Assembly: GCA_036768485.1 (NCBI GenBank)
Contig: JAVLUZ010000345.1
Span: 124,001 to 188,000 of the forward strand
DNA from: Mermis nigrescens
Taxonomy: Eukaryota > Nematoda > Enoplea > Mermithida > Mermithidae
Length of the DNA stretch: 64,000 bases
Direction of reading: 5' to 3'
The notes beneath the pieces are model-generated. The model worked only from the letters and a program-made list of their open reading frames with translations. It had not been told where the DNA came from and did not search any database. The position numbers were made by a program, and so were the translations under genes. Shown piece by piece: positions 11,160-24,600 of the stretch; positions within the stretch are counted from its first letter, which is position 1, and the number at the start of each line of letters is the position of its first letter.

Positions 11160-11880
11160 TATTGGTTGTTTTGACAACTTAGATTACTATTCTGTAGAAA
11201 TACTTAAAATATTAAAATTTTAATGTATTAAAGTTGATTAATTTCATTTAATTTTGATTATTTTTTAATTTTGTAAATTAAATTTCAATTCTCTTTTAAT
11301 TATTAAATTTTAATAAATCATAACTTTTTATAACAGTTTTTAATTCGGTATTCAATTTCTAAAATACTTACTCTGACCAAGAACCTGATCTTAATTTAAT
11401 TTATTAATTACTTAAACCTCATTAATTAATTAATTGAATTAGTGAATTGATTTCTAATTAATTAATCAAACTCATGAATGATTAATCTTAATTACCTCTT
11501 GATTAAAGTCTAAACTCCTAATTAATTAGCTTGTTAATTAACTCTTGATTTATTAATTAATTAAAATTTTAATTGATGTTAAATTGATTATTTTAATTAA
11601 TTTTTAATTTTTAAATTTCTTTTTCAGTAAACTAGCATCTTAAAATTAAGTTTGATTAGTTTTGATTATTTTTCACTAGTTAAAATATTAAAATTACTTT
11701 CTATCACTCAATTTTTTAATTATCAAATTTTTGAAATTTTTAATGTGAATAATAATTAAGTTATTTTAAATAATTAGACTTATTAGTAAACTATCTCCTG
11801 ATTAATTTATTAATTTAATTCTTATTTGATTTCTTAAATCTTCACTCTTAAGTCTTACTCATTTGTCTGAGTCCGGTCGA
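11160..11880. repeat. AT-rich low-complexity tract (AATTA/TTAA)
   Basis: This stretch is dominated by TTAATTAA, AATTAATT and TTTTAATT permutations with almost no G or C, a continuation of the motif at 10676-10730. No gene is visible. Confidence 0.7.
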
Positions 11881-12029
11881 ACACATGTAATAAATTTTAT
11901 CGTCCTGATTTTCTATTCGAGTTACCTTTCAAATGCACTTTCTTGATTTCACAGTCCGGATTTAGCCCACTTGTCTCGGATTTTTTTCCGAATTCGGAGT
12001 AGGATTGAAAGATTGATATACGTAGACAT

Positions 12030-12281
12030 CAGCACACGTGGGGGTTTGGGGAGTATGCACCCCTCCAGAGAGCCAAATACCCCTTCCCTCAAAGAAAATC
12101 AAAATACCTCCACCAGAATTCAATTTTTGAAATTTTTTCGCGATTTTTTATGCCAATGGATAGTGCTCGATGAGAAACGTTGAAAAATGATGTTTTTTCG
12201 CCATACCAGCATTTTTAAGACCATTTTTCGACCTTTAAAAACCTTATACTCCCAGAATTTTGGTGCTACCCAATTATGGCC
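12030..12281 (+). repeat. Family D repeat
   Basis: It begins GCACACGTGGGGGTTTGG, includes GATGCCAATGGATAGTGCTC and ends GGTGCTACCCAATTATGGCC. It is somewhat decayed at both ends. Confidence 0.75.
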
Positions 12282-12568
12282 ATCAGCCAAGATTTGTTAC
12301 GAAATAATCTATTGAAAGTTTGAAAGGTGGTGCCGAAGAGTTTTGTCCTACTGCTTATGAACGTTAGTGCCTTTAGACAATGGCTAAAACAATCGCTTAG
12401 CTTCGTTTTATTTGTTTTGCACTAGTTAAAAATGTGCTACTTGTACTACTAACCTTCGGGAAACAGTATTTCTTCTAATAAGTTCTCTTTCCTGTATGAA
12501 ATTATGTTTTTAGCATAATACACTTGCACTTGCGTGTTGAATATCGCTTAATCATTGCGTTTTTTAGA

Positions 12569-12641
12569 ATGATAGTAGATTATTCATCTACGACGCAATT
12601 TAATACTGCTGTACAATTAGTAGCAAGTCTTCCTAAAAATG
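12569..12641 (+). CDS. ACBD5: ACBD5-like exon 1 (ACBP helix 1)
   Basis: The ATG at 12569 opens a frame reading MIVDYSSTTQFNTAV and then QLVASLPKN, with the G of the next codon at the splice. QFNTAVQLVASLPKNG matches the first ACBP helix of ACBD4/5 proteins. The donor is G|GTGAGT at 12642 (phase 1). A family C element begins only nine bases past the exon end, so the donor is almost all that remains of the native intron start. Confidence 0.88.
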
Positions 12642-15600
12642 GTGAGTAGCATTCATGGTCTTGGGGGTTCACCCCCTTCCTTCAGAAAAATTTCCTGAAA
12701 ATTCGTAGAAAAGGTGCTCTCTTAAGCGTTTTTAGCTATCTTTGCTTAAAATTGTAAAAATTTTAGCGCTTCGCGTATCTTCTCGTGCTGTGACTATATT
12801 TTGTTTAATTCGACTTTTTAATTTTTTCGAAATTTTTTCCTTGTTTTTATGCTCTAGAAAGATAGAGCATCGTCAGAAACACCAAAATAATGATGTTTTG
12901 GACGCGTACCCATCATTTTCGGGCTTGAAAAGGCACTTTTAATTTCACCCTCCCCCTGACCCCATGATTTTCATTCGATGCATGTATGGTGAGCATACAT
13001 GATCTGTAGGGGCTTCGGGAGGTTTTCACTCTCCCCAATTTTGAACCCCGCAAAAATTCCCTCCCTTCCCGCCATCGCAGAATTGGCGATTTTTCGAAAG
13101 TTCCCAAAAAAATTTGTAAATTTGTAGAAAAGGTGCTTTTTTTTAAAACGTTTTTAGCTATCTATTTGCTCAAAAGTGCCAAATTTTCGGCGCTTCGCGC
13201 CATTATACTCCTGTTTTGACTATATTTTGTCAATTTGTTCGACTTTTTCAATTTTTTTTGAAGTTTTTTTTATGTTTTTATGCTCTAGAAAGATGGAACA
13301 TCGTCAGAAACGCCGAAAAACGATGTTTTTGACGCTTACCTACCATACATGCACAGTATGGAAATTCTGGGGGGGGGGTAAAATTACAAAGTGCCTTTTT
13401 GGGTCCAAAAATGGTAGGTATCGTGTTTTCTTTTTAATAAATCTTTGTCTTTTTCGAATTCCTAAATATTCAAATTATTTCAGCCTTCTGTCGCAGTTTT
13501 ATTTATATATTTAGTTTATAATTTAAAAAATTTCGGCGCTTCACAACGGACTATATCGCTAGGAAAAAGTGAAACTGTTTTAGACAACATAGGTTGCAGG
13601 TTTAAGACGAATTATGCATTATCCGTTGAAAAATTAGCTTAGTTGTATGTAAATCCCATAAGTTTTATCACATGTACAAATTAGCACTGTTTCAAGCTGT
13701 TTGCAACCAGTAATTTTTATGCTTATTTTCATTTCACATGGTAAGATAGTTATGTACCTATGGTAACTTTCGTTTTTTGATGTCTCTCGATTTCGATCAC
13801 TGTCGCACGAAATTTCGCTATTATATGGACAACAAATTAAAAATGTGCCTTAATTTTTGATTGTTCATTTTCGTTCAAAATATTTTTATTTTTTACTAAA
13901 TTATTCCTGAAAATCACACATTCCCATAGGGGGTGAGGGGGAGTATTACCCCCACGTCCGAGATTTGAATCGCTGTCGGACGATTTTAAGCTATCAAACA
14001 TTTTCTGCATGATTTTTGGGTACAAGAGCAGCGAAGATATTAAAATTTTTCGGCGCTTCGCGCCAACTAATACATTTCTGTTTTGTTTACCCATAAAATA
14101 CCAAGAATGAACTAAGAATGATCTGAAAATTCGAAATTTTCGATGAATTCTTATATTTTTTACTTACAAGCGTGACGAAACTAGTCAGAATGGGACAAAA
14201 AGTAGTTAAAAATGCAGTTTTTCACATTAAAACATGCTATATAGGATGTTTTAGCCATTTTTCATATTTGACCTGCAAAAAGGCTAGACTCTAAATTTAG
14301 TGGTCCTAAATTTTGGGATTTCACCCCCCTTAACTTTCGACCTTGGGAAACTATGCTGAAAATGCAATGGTGATCTCACAAAATTACAGCGTGGTATGAA
14401 TGAATGAAAAGTTACATCATGGTTCCGCGAAAGTTTAGAAGCGAAATGAAACAAAAGCCACTATGTATGTGCAAACAGCATTAGAAAGTGACCATGAATT
14501 ATTTCGTGTAACATGATCTGAAAAATGAATGCATGAAATTCTAATGCTTTGTCCATATCACAGTAAAATTTCATGCAAAAGTGATTGAAATTGAGAGTGA
14601 TAAAGAAAAAGAAGTTCTTTGCTTACTCTCCCACTTCTAAATCCGCGACCGTTTCGATCACTGATGTCGGTGGAAAAAGAAGTCGTGCGCGTTAGTATGT
14701 ATTTGCATGGATCTACGCAGGGAAAGCCTTTGGAAAGCCCGCCTTAACCCCTAGCCCAAATGTAATTTTGGAAAGATAGATAATGCTCAGAAAATAATGG
14801 AAACTGGTATGTTTTCATCAAAAAATCTCAAAGTTTTAGGCGCTTTGCGCCGTATGATCATTATTTTCCATAAGTTTGTTTCTGGCGCGAACAAAAGACG
14901 TCATTTTTCATAGAATGTTAAGAGAAAATAAAAAATTTTTAACAAAGTTAAAACTTTATGAGCTTAATGGATAGTGCATATTCGGAAACGTCAGAAAATG
15001 CACTTTATTTTGTGCCCCGGCAATAGTTCCAGAAATAAAGGGTCACCAATTTTAGACCGTTCCCCCCTCCTTAAAAAAATTCTGCGTACGCCCCCGCATA
15101 TTATGTGTGTTCGAAAATCTTTCCTCGTATGTGATGTACATGTTCGATGACTTTTTTGACATCTTTGTACAAATTGATTGATGCAGCACGGAAAGAGATA
15201 CAAATATTTCGATATTTATGACATCACTAGTGTTTTTGACTCGAGCATGTTTTCCCTTTGTTGCTTTTTGGATAATCTAGTCAACTTACGGGACAGCCTC
15301 ATTAAGTCGACATCTTTCTTTAGGAAACAACTACATAATGTATCACTGTTTTTTTTGTATTCGGCATAGATTTTTCTCGATGTACGAAGACTTTTCAGGA
15401 CCGTCTTTGTACATGTACAAAGATTTTTGGGGAGACAAAAATTGCAAAAAAGGTGTGAAATTCGCAAAAATTTTCGGCGAAATGAGTAATTGTGTATTCT
15501 ATATATCTTTAGAATGGCAGAAATTGCATTCTAAAAGGAAAAATGTCAAATTTGTCGGCGCTTCGCGCCGTTTTAAGGCGATTCTTAGTGATTTTTGCCA

Positions 15601-18600
15601 GACCCAAGAATAAGCTAAAATACACTACCAAAAGTCGAACAACTCTGTTTTTATCACACTAAAATCGCGGCTGTACCATTATTAAAGTACTCCAAAATTT
15701 GTGTGTACAACATGTACAAAGATTTTAGGAAGACAAAAACTGTAAAAGGTGTTAAATTCCGAAAAATTTTCGGCGGTTCGCGCCGCAATGAGTATTATTA
15801 GTCATATATATCTTCAAAAATGGCAGAATTTGCATGTAGAATGGAAAAATGCCAAATTTTTCGGCGCTTCGCGCCGTTTTGAGACAAGTTTCAGTAAGTT
15901 TCGGCTTCAGAAACCCAGAAATTAGCTAAAATACACTACCAAAGATCGGAAACCCTGTTTTACCACACTAAAATCGCTACTGTACTATATAAGAGTACAC
16001 AAAAATTTGCATGTACAAAATGTACAAAGACCTTTGGGGACCATCTTTGTACATGTACAAACGGACCTTGATACAAAAAAAACGCTGATATGTATGGGTT
16101 TGGGGTGGTCTAGCAGCTGCAAGATCTGGATTGTATTGTTTGCAGCGAACTTTTTTCTACTATAATTTAAAGATTGCAAGACTTTTTTGTAGGCTGCTTT
16201 CAACCGTCTACGTATTTAAAATTGCAGCTATACGCTTATTTCAAACAGGCGACTCTCGGTCCTTGTAACGAAAAAAAGCCAGGATTCTGGGATCCAGTCA
16301 AGCTTGCCAAGTGGTAATCAAATTAGCTATGTAATGATCTGCTGTTTGTGAATGTCTTTATTTTATGCTTACATTTTTCTGACAATAGCCTACTCTCTAA
16401 TTTGTCGGCAATTGTTTTTTTTCGTATCCGGCTAAGGATTTTTCTGAATTCCGCTTGTACAAAGACGTTTTAGGATCTTCTGGCGTCTATATATACATGA
16501 ACATGTTCAGTACAACGATTTTTTCCGGGATAAAACAGTAAATTGTAAAAAATAAAAAGGCTTTCGGCGCGAACATAATTTTATGTTCTGTGCGCCTCTT
16601 TAATTTCTGAAATTGGGGTTTATTAGGCAAAAACGCCAAAATTTTCCGACTTTTCGCGCCGCTTATTGAATAATTCTTCCTTATGAAGCTCCAGACCAGT
16701 ATTAAGTTTAAAATTTTATTTTTCATTAGGTTATCGATTTATCATTGAGTCAGTCAAAATATTCTCGTTCTTCCCACAAATTTAGTAATTTAACGCGCTG
16801 TGAACTTACGTACATATAAGCATACATGTAACGGCTCGAGATTTGGGTGGGTCCCGACCGTTTGGGGGGAAGGTAAATGACCTATTTTTGGCCAAAAACG
16901 GCCAACAAACGCATAAAAATGCCAAAAAAATTCGATTAAATCGAGGAGGGTTCAAAAATTTTCTGGCTTCGGGGATGGGGGAGGTCAGACTTTGGGTGGG
17001 GAATTTCCCATCTCCCTGTTACATGTATGCATATATGTACAAGTACATAGGTTTTTATGCCGGAAATTGCCGCGCGGTTAGCATGTTCTTTCTGGCAGAT
17101 CAACCTATTTCATCCCTCCGGGGTCGACAAATGGGAAGCAACACTTGTGTAGCGGTGGTCAACGTTTCTGTGTAGTCACACCGGTCCCTTTCACCCAGAC
17201 TCGATCTAGTTATAGACGCGCTGGCCTGGGGCTTCGCAACGTAAGATAGACGTCCGCACCTGCAATATAAGGGAAATCAAGTAGCTTCGTGCCATGGGGA
17301 ATTCACCATTCATCATAGGCTTTTGGGTATACCGTCCTTGAATCTTGCACAGAAAACATTATGTGACAGGAAGACATGCACCACTAGGGAATTCTGGGGG
17401 AGGTGCGGGGTTTAAATTTCGAAGTACCTTTTTTGGGCTCGAAAATAACATGTATGTAGGTACGTGTTAACAACAGCGTTTTTCATCGATTCTTTTGAAG
17501 CTTTACTTTCTAGAGCATAAAAACGTTTGGAAAATTTGATAAAAAAAATCGAACAAATTCAACAGAATATAGTCAATAAATGAGTATTTTCGCGAAGCTC
17601 CGAAAATTTGACGCTTTTCAGCAAATAGAGGGCTAAAATTGCATAAATCAGCACCTTTTCAATGAAAGTTTTGGAAACTTTGGAAAAATCACGAATTCGG
17701 GGGGGGATAAAAATTTTTCTCGGGATCAGAATAAATCTCTGATCTGGGTATCAGAATAAATCTCTAAGATCAGAATAAATCTCTGATCTTTTCATTCTTT
17801 TCTATATTACGTTCAGGAAGGCATGGAACAGTCTAAGCGACATGCCGACAGAAGACGCAATGCGGAATTATGTGAATACTTTACGGCAAGTCGTTGAAAC
17901 TATGGAATATACGCTGGAAGTTGAGAATTTTCTCGGTCAATTGAATGGCTGCTTATCCGAAATGGAGGATGCAACAAGATGCGACTTCGCTCAATGTCAA
18001 AACTATTCCAGTAGTGCACCAACTAACGGTGAGTACTTTGATAGAAGTTTGGTTTGTTTTAAAGTTCCTACTTCATGTATGAATCAAGGTATTAAACTGA
18101 AAGATTTGCTTCCTTGATGCGTTTCTAAGGAAAAACAGCCGTTCGCAGTTCACAAAACACTTATGAAAGTCTTCAATTTTCCGCGAGTTTTGATTTTTAG
18201 TCTTGTAAAAATGAATATGAAATAAAACATAGAGGATGGTTAACTTAAGTACGCTTGCCTTAATTTTTTCATAACTTGGTAAATTATTGACTTTGTTGAG
18301 TAATTTCTTTAGGGTATGTGTGTGACTCATAAATTTTGCATGCGTTCCATCAAATATTTTGCTGTAGCAACCGGTAATTGTTTTGACCCTGGTAGTTGCA
18401 TTCCATTCACGCAAAATTTTGTTACTAGAAAGTGAATTTTTTATGTCTTCTTTACTTTATCACTGTGATTTTATTGCTCAAGATCGGATTTGAATTTAAA
18501 GTTCAAAATATTGATTTTGATTTGATTTGTGCGAAATTTGCTGAATGAGCGATTTATATTACGGCGGATTGGCGCAACGCCCTGACCAGCACTTTCGGAG

Positions 18601-21600
18601 GCTTTAACACATGCAATATCTCCCTTTGATGCTTTATTAAATAAATGGTTTACATGATACGCCCTGCTAGTAATGAAAACTTAGGCATCGTATCTTATTC
18701 GCTTTTGACGAACTTCCTGTCAAACTCAGAATAAACATTGTTGCTCGAATATCGTGAAGATATCCACGAATTAGTTGAAATATTCGGTGGTCAAACGTTT
18801 AAGCATATAGCATTCAAACGCATTGCTCTAATTTCAATAAATTTTACCACAAGTTGTCCTTATAGTTGACTCATGATGTGGCCTGATTTCATCGAATTTC
18901 ATTGACAAGTAAAATTGTTATCATAAAATTTGGATAAGGATACATACATACCCACATAAGTGTGCCACTCGATACATACAATCTTAGACGAAAGCTCGAA
19001 TGGTGTTCTCTCTTTTCGTGTTACATGTTATACGTTGACTTATTTTGAGACTTATTTTGAATTTTCGCACGAGCAGAATACCAGATTTCTGGTCGTCTAT
19101 GGGAACTTTTTCATATCTGATCTGATAACGAATTTATTTCATATTAATTTTCCGTGAAGTATAAAAGCAAATATTTTCGGATTTGAATGCGGAATTCAGT
19201 TATGTTTATGTATGTTCACATTTGGTTAACACGCTATTTTAGGCGCTAGAAATGGAATCTCACCGTTTTCTAAATTGTCCATCTTCGTCTCTGTTGAATT
19301 AAAAGTGAAATTTTTTTGGGCTTAAGAGGGGTGGTAGTCCCATGCGTACTCCCGTGTCTGCGCGTACATGTTTGCTTCATACTAAATGCTAATTATTGCT
19401 AAAGAAAGTTCGAGTAATATTGTTTTAATTATTGCTTATTAGACATTTTTCGAGTTCTAGTGTTTTTGGTGAGAAGTAGAAAATCTTGGCAATCCGTTCA
19501 CATTTTTGAGTAAAATTGAAGATTCTAATATGTGTAATGCAATCAACCAGATATGCATAGCATGGAATTCTGGGGGTGAAACCAAAAATTTTTTTAAAAT
19601 TGGGCTTCAAAAAGCGATGGGTATGCGTAAAAAACATCATTTTGAGACGTTTCTGACGGCGCTTTTCCTTTTTAAAACATTAAAACATTTGAAAAAATTG
19701 AGTAAATTGAACAAAATGTAGTAGTAAAAAATGAGTGTATGGTGTGAAGCAATGAAAATTTGACACTTTTGAGCCAAAAGATCGCTAAAAACGTTTAAAA
19801 CGGAACCTTTTCTGCGATTTTTTTGAAAAATTAAAAATTCTGGGGATAAGGGGTGAAAAAATTTTTGGGGAAGAGAATGAAAAAATTTTGGGGGTTAAAA
19901 TCTTTTGAAGGCTTAAAAACGCGCGAATCCTAACCCCAAGATCATTTATAATGACAGCATTACATACTTTATAGATGAAAGAAAACATTAATTTTTCTAT
20001 TATGTGATTGATTGCCTCACAGTATTAGTTAAAACTCCTTGCTGTTATCGATCTTCTAGGATATTTAAATAAAAGCCTGAATTCGAATGACACGAATGAT
20101 GTTTCCTTGGACTCAGACTGCCGAAAAGTCAATCAATCGATCTTTAAACGCCAGTTGGTGGCTTGCAAATCAGATACAAATTCTTCCAATTCTTGTCTGA
20201 CCGACGATGATGCCTATGCAGATGCCTGTGATGAAGCAAAGTAATCTTAATAGGATCGCATTGCAATGATCCTTTTGCCCATTTTTCTGCTCAAATTCTG
20301 TACTTCGTGCTATGCGCGATGCAGAATAGATCTCTATTTGTACAACGTACTTTACATATTAGCTCCGTATTTATAATTTCATTTCAGCAAGAAATTATAA
20401 GCAAAGCAATGTATTAAGTATTGCTGGCGGCCGGTAAATTAACATTTTTCCTTTTAAATTGAATTTTGCAGATTTCCGAATGTAAGCAATAGAAACTATA
20501 TCTGGCGCGAAGCCTTGGAAAGTTTCGAAATTTTCATTCTTTTAAGCTCGCCTTTTCAGTTTTCCAAATGCAGGAATTATATCCGGCGCGAAGCGTCGTA
20601 AAACATGGACGTTTTTATGCTCCTCAAGCTCCATTTTGCACCGTTCTGAAGACTAAGAGAAAATTTGATTTAGCGAAAAATTTCGTCCGGAAAAAAAATT
20701 AAAATACGTATTTAATAGTGATTTTGATTTAATTAGTGAGCGCCGAAAATTTGAGCATTTTCACGCTGGGGAACGTCAAAAGCCTATATAGTTCCATAGC
20801 TAAAAATTCTGAAAAATTGTAGCGGAAGTTCCCCCTTTACCCTCCTAGATGCGGCTTATGTGCAATCGTGTGAATGTGTTATCATTTGAAGCAAAATAAT
20901 AATGTAGCAGTGTGAAAATAAGATAGCGGTTAGCATATGTACATGTAACAGTGGAATTGGGATCATCTCACCCAAATTGGTCGTCCCTCCATCATCCCCG
21001 AGCCAGTAAATTTTTTGACCCTTCTCCCCTCATTTTTAGGAAAAATACCGTTTTGGAGTTTTTTAGCTGTTTTGGTCAAAATCACAGTGTCATGTTACCC
21101 CTAAAAATAACCGTGGACCCCCAACTAAATATTCGAGCCGTTACATGTATGGCGGTTAGTGCGATTTAATTTAAGACGATGGATAGACATTCCGGTTCTT
21201 CCTTTGTTGCTGTTGAACGCGATCGGAAATTAATTGATAAGATCGCAACGAGCGACATTCAGACTAACAGCGGTCAACAAAATAGCACCGAGTTATCACA
21301 CATTCATTCAAATCATGCGCATAAGCCTATCGTAGATGCGGATTTGATAAAAACTGATAACTGTTCCGCTTCGAAGAAAAATATTAACGAAAATGGCTCT
21401 GCGAGTGTGCCGTACGATCGATATAACGCTTGCACGTTCGCCGAAAACTGGCCAAATCCGACTTTGCTTCCGGTTGCGCTTCAGAGCAGTGAATTGCATA
21501 GCACGAAAAGCAGTGGAGCTAATTTTGGTGTCTTCTGTCGACTCGATGACACGAATTTATTATCAGCTAAGGACGGCGCACCGTTAGAGTCAGCCGATTG

Positions 21601-24600
21601 CATTGAAAAAGCGGATCCGGTCGACCGGGCGGCTTTAGTGCATTATGGGCGAATGCTGAGTCAAATTAGCGACGAATTGAGGCCCGAAACGCCGACTAAA
21701 TCTGCCGTACACGGTGAGTCGCCTCGTTGTCGCGCTGGTTTTATACTTTATTTATTTTAAGTTTTTTATTTTTAATTTGTTTTTATTTTCTTCCTTTTAT
21801 CCTTCTTTCGAAATAAAAGAAAGGAGCTATCATACTCGTACATATGCACGCAGTCTGAGGTTTACGGTGACCATAAGATGCACAACATGACGCGGTCCGG
21901 TGTGGTTAGGTCAGGCCAGGTTTGGGATGGGTCGGTCAGATAGTTTCAGCTATAATGGCCTTAGCTAAAATGGCCTTAAAGAATTGACATGAATATCAGC
22001 GCAGCGTAAAAATGCCCTAATTGGCATTTTCTGTACAATTTTAGGCACTAAAATTGTGAATTTTATTATTTTTGACCTGCATTTGTTTTTTCAAGAATTT
22101 GATCTTGTCGTTCTGGGGTCTTTCCCCAGTACCCTTCTCCAACGTGCAAGTTTGGTCTAGCTAGATCAAAGGTACACTTGAATTCTAATCTGGTGTAATG
22201 CACTTAAGTTGAACTTTCCCTAATTTATGCTCAAAACTTAATGATGATGTTTCGAAAACAAATAATAGTCGCAAGCGCATAGAATAGTAAACTACTAGTC
22301 ACGCTTTCATTTTGGAAAATTTTTCACCGTTACATTATATAGGTACCACAAAAAATCTTTTTACGTGTACTCGTCCCGAACAGTCGTTGTAGATGCTTTC
22401 GGAACAATCTTTATCAAATACGAAAACCTGTGATGGTGCACATTATCAAGTAGTCTTTACGATTTTCCAGGTATGCTCAAAGTGCAGTTTGTGATTCCGG
22501 AGGCTTTCTATACGTTCCTTCTTATTATCTTAATCAAGCTTTCGACCGAATTTCGCATATTTTCGAAAAACGTTCTGCTGATGAACATCACTTCACAAAA
22601 TTCGTCGCGAGCTCAACCTTCAACGAAAATAGCAAAGAAAAAGGTTAGGTAATTGAGCCGAGGCTTATTTATTTAATTGATTAATTAACATATTCTGATT
22701 GTTCCGTTGTTGTAACAACCGATAGTGGGAAAGAAAATATTCCGTATTATTCGAAATCAAATTGAGGAATTGTTAAAACGTAGGCATAGCTAGAATTAAT
22801 AAAAAAGCGAAAATACTTTGGGTGCAAATGAATTATTACGATTCCATCGCTTAGATATATTACGAATTGTTTTCGCACATACTAGCTAAGCTATTATCGC
22901 ATCTGTTATTCTCGTTCGTTTTTGTGCTTATGTACCACTGAGAACTTTCTACGATTATTTTTCAACAATTCCCCACCTAATGTAGCAACTGCAGCACTAA
23001 ATTTACTTTACCTGGGAATTCACTCATTTATCCCTTCTTGCAATTTGGATATTAATCATGAGTTACAATCGGTTCTAACAGTCAGACAAGCGCACGAGCC
23101 ACGAAACAATCAACATAAGTGTAGAATCGACTCGACGAGCCGATCAAGCGCAACAACTCCCCCAACCAATCAGCTTGTAAACCAATTTGTTATTGTTAAC
23201 TTACGCAGTTGCATAATCAACCATTCACCACCGACCGATATAATCGAAATCGAATGCAATGATGTTAAATAGGTAGCGAACTTGTTGACGCCTTTGTGTA
23301 TATACCAACTTGTATGTTAGTACTGCCAGGTTTATATTAAGGCTGCACAGGTGCCTAGGCCCCAAACCTCGGGTCCGGGGCCAGCGCCTAGGCCTGGCAG
23401 CTCCTCATCCTAGGCCTAGCTTATAGGCGACGCTTGGAGCCTTCAAATTTTAATATTGTTGTTAGATGCAAATTGTTGCATTGTCTAGGTTCAAATAAAG
23501 TAAGCTCAACACTCAGGTAATGAGCGGATACTGAGATGGTTACATCAGTCGATACGCACATTTCGTTATAAATATCAACGAACTATGGCGATTTTATGTT
23601 CTTGTGAAAATAATTAGACTGATGGAATTCATAACTTGGTTCAGTCAATCAAGCTAACAAATTGGCACCTAATAACAGTCATGTTGAATGGTGTCGAAAT
23701 ATGATTTTCTAATAAGTCGCGGTCATGTGTACATGTAATGGCTCCAAGCCTTGCGGTGGGGTCCCCGGCCATTTTAAGGGGGGGGGGGAACGGCCGACTT
23801 TCTGTGCGGGGATCCCCATCCCCCTCTCACATGTATAGTCACGGTGGCATTCGCGTAGCATCTGAATGTAGGGTCAGCCTTATCTGTGGGTCATAGAGCG
23901 CTATTCAGCTAAAGTGATTTCGACAATGGATACAAAGGTTTAAAAAGCGCCAATAACTTCCCCTTTATTTCTCCAGGTTATGGTCGATTTCAATCATTTC
24001 AAAAATCGCGATGTTGGTTTTTAGCCCCTTTTTACCCATGGCAATCGCCCTTTCCCCAGACCGTCATGTACATGTCTGCTTGCACTCTAGAGATGTATAC
24101 ACGCCTCAAGCACCGAAAAATGACTGATTTCAGAGCTTTTTCAGAAGAAAGGAAGAATTTTTCCGAAAAGTTCGGATTTTAAAGAGCTGAACAGATAGAG
24201 CATGTTATAAAACGTCGGAAAATGCGGTTCTTATATGCTACCTTTACAAAACTTCCGAGATATTGACCAGTTTATTTTATGTTCCAATTTATTGTTCGAA
24301 CGAAATTTCAGCGTTTGAATGCCCAAATTGCTTCAGTCTATGGGCAAAATCGAGCCATTGCAATCGGCAGATGAAACGTGAGCAGAAAAGCCTTTTTAAA
24401 CTCAGTAAAACTGAACGACGCGCTTTGCGTCATTGGCGACCGCGTTTATTGAAAGTTCGACGATGAAGGCGTCGAAAAAAACGCATGGCGAAATCAGCGA
24501 CGCTCATAGAGCCGATGTCGAAAAAAGCCGGTTTTTCTGGCGATGACCAAATCGATGGTAACGCTAGCCTGAGTGCGCCGCTGACGTCTGTGATTCCCAG

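Noticed and set aside
17842..18117. Start of the acyl-CoA-binding gene at the ATG 17842
   Set aside because: Exons 1 and 2 upstream supply the conserved first half of the ACBP domain and join in phase, so this Met is internal.
22922..23272. 116-codon frame in ACBD5-like intron 5
   Set aside because: It has no domain or splice support in the required phase, and its Asn/Ser/Thr-rich composition fits AT-rich noise.
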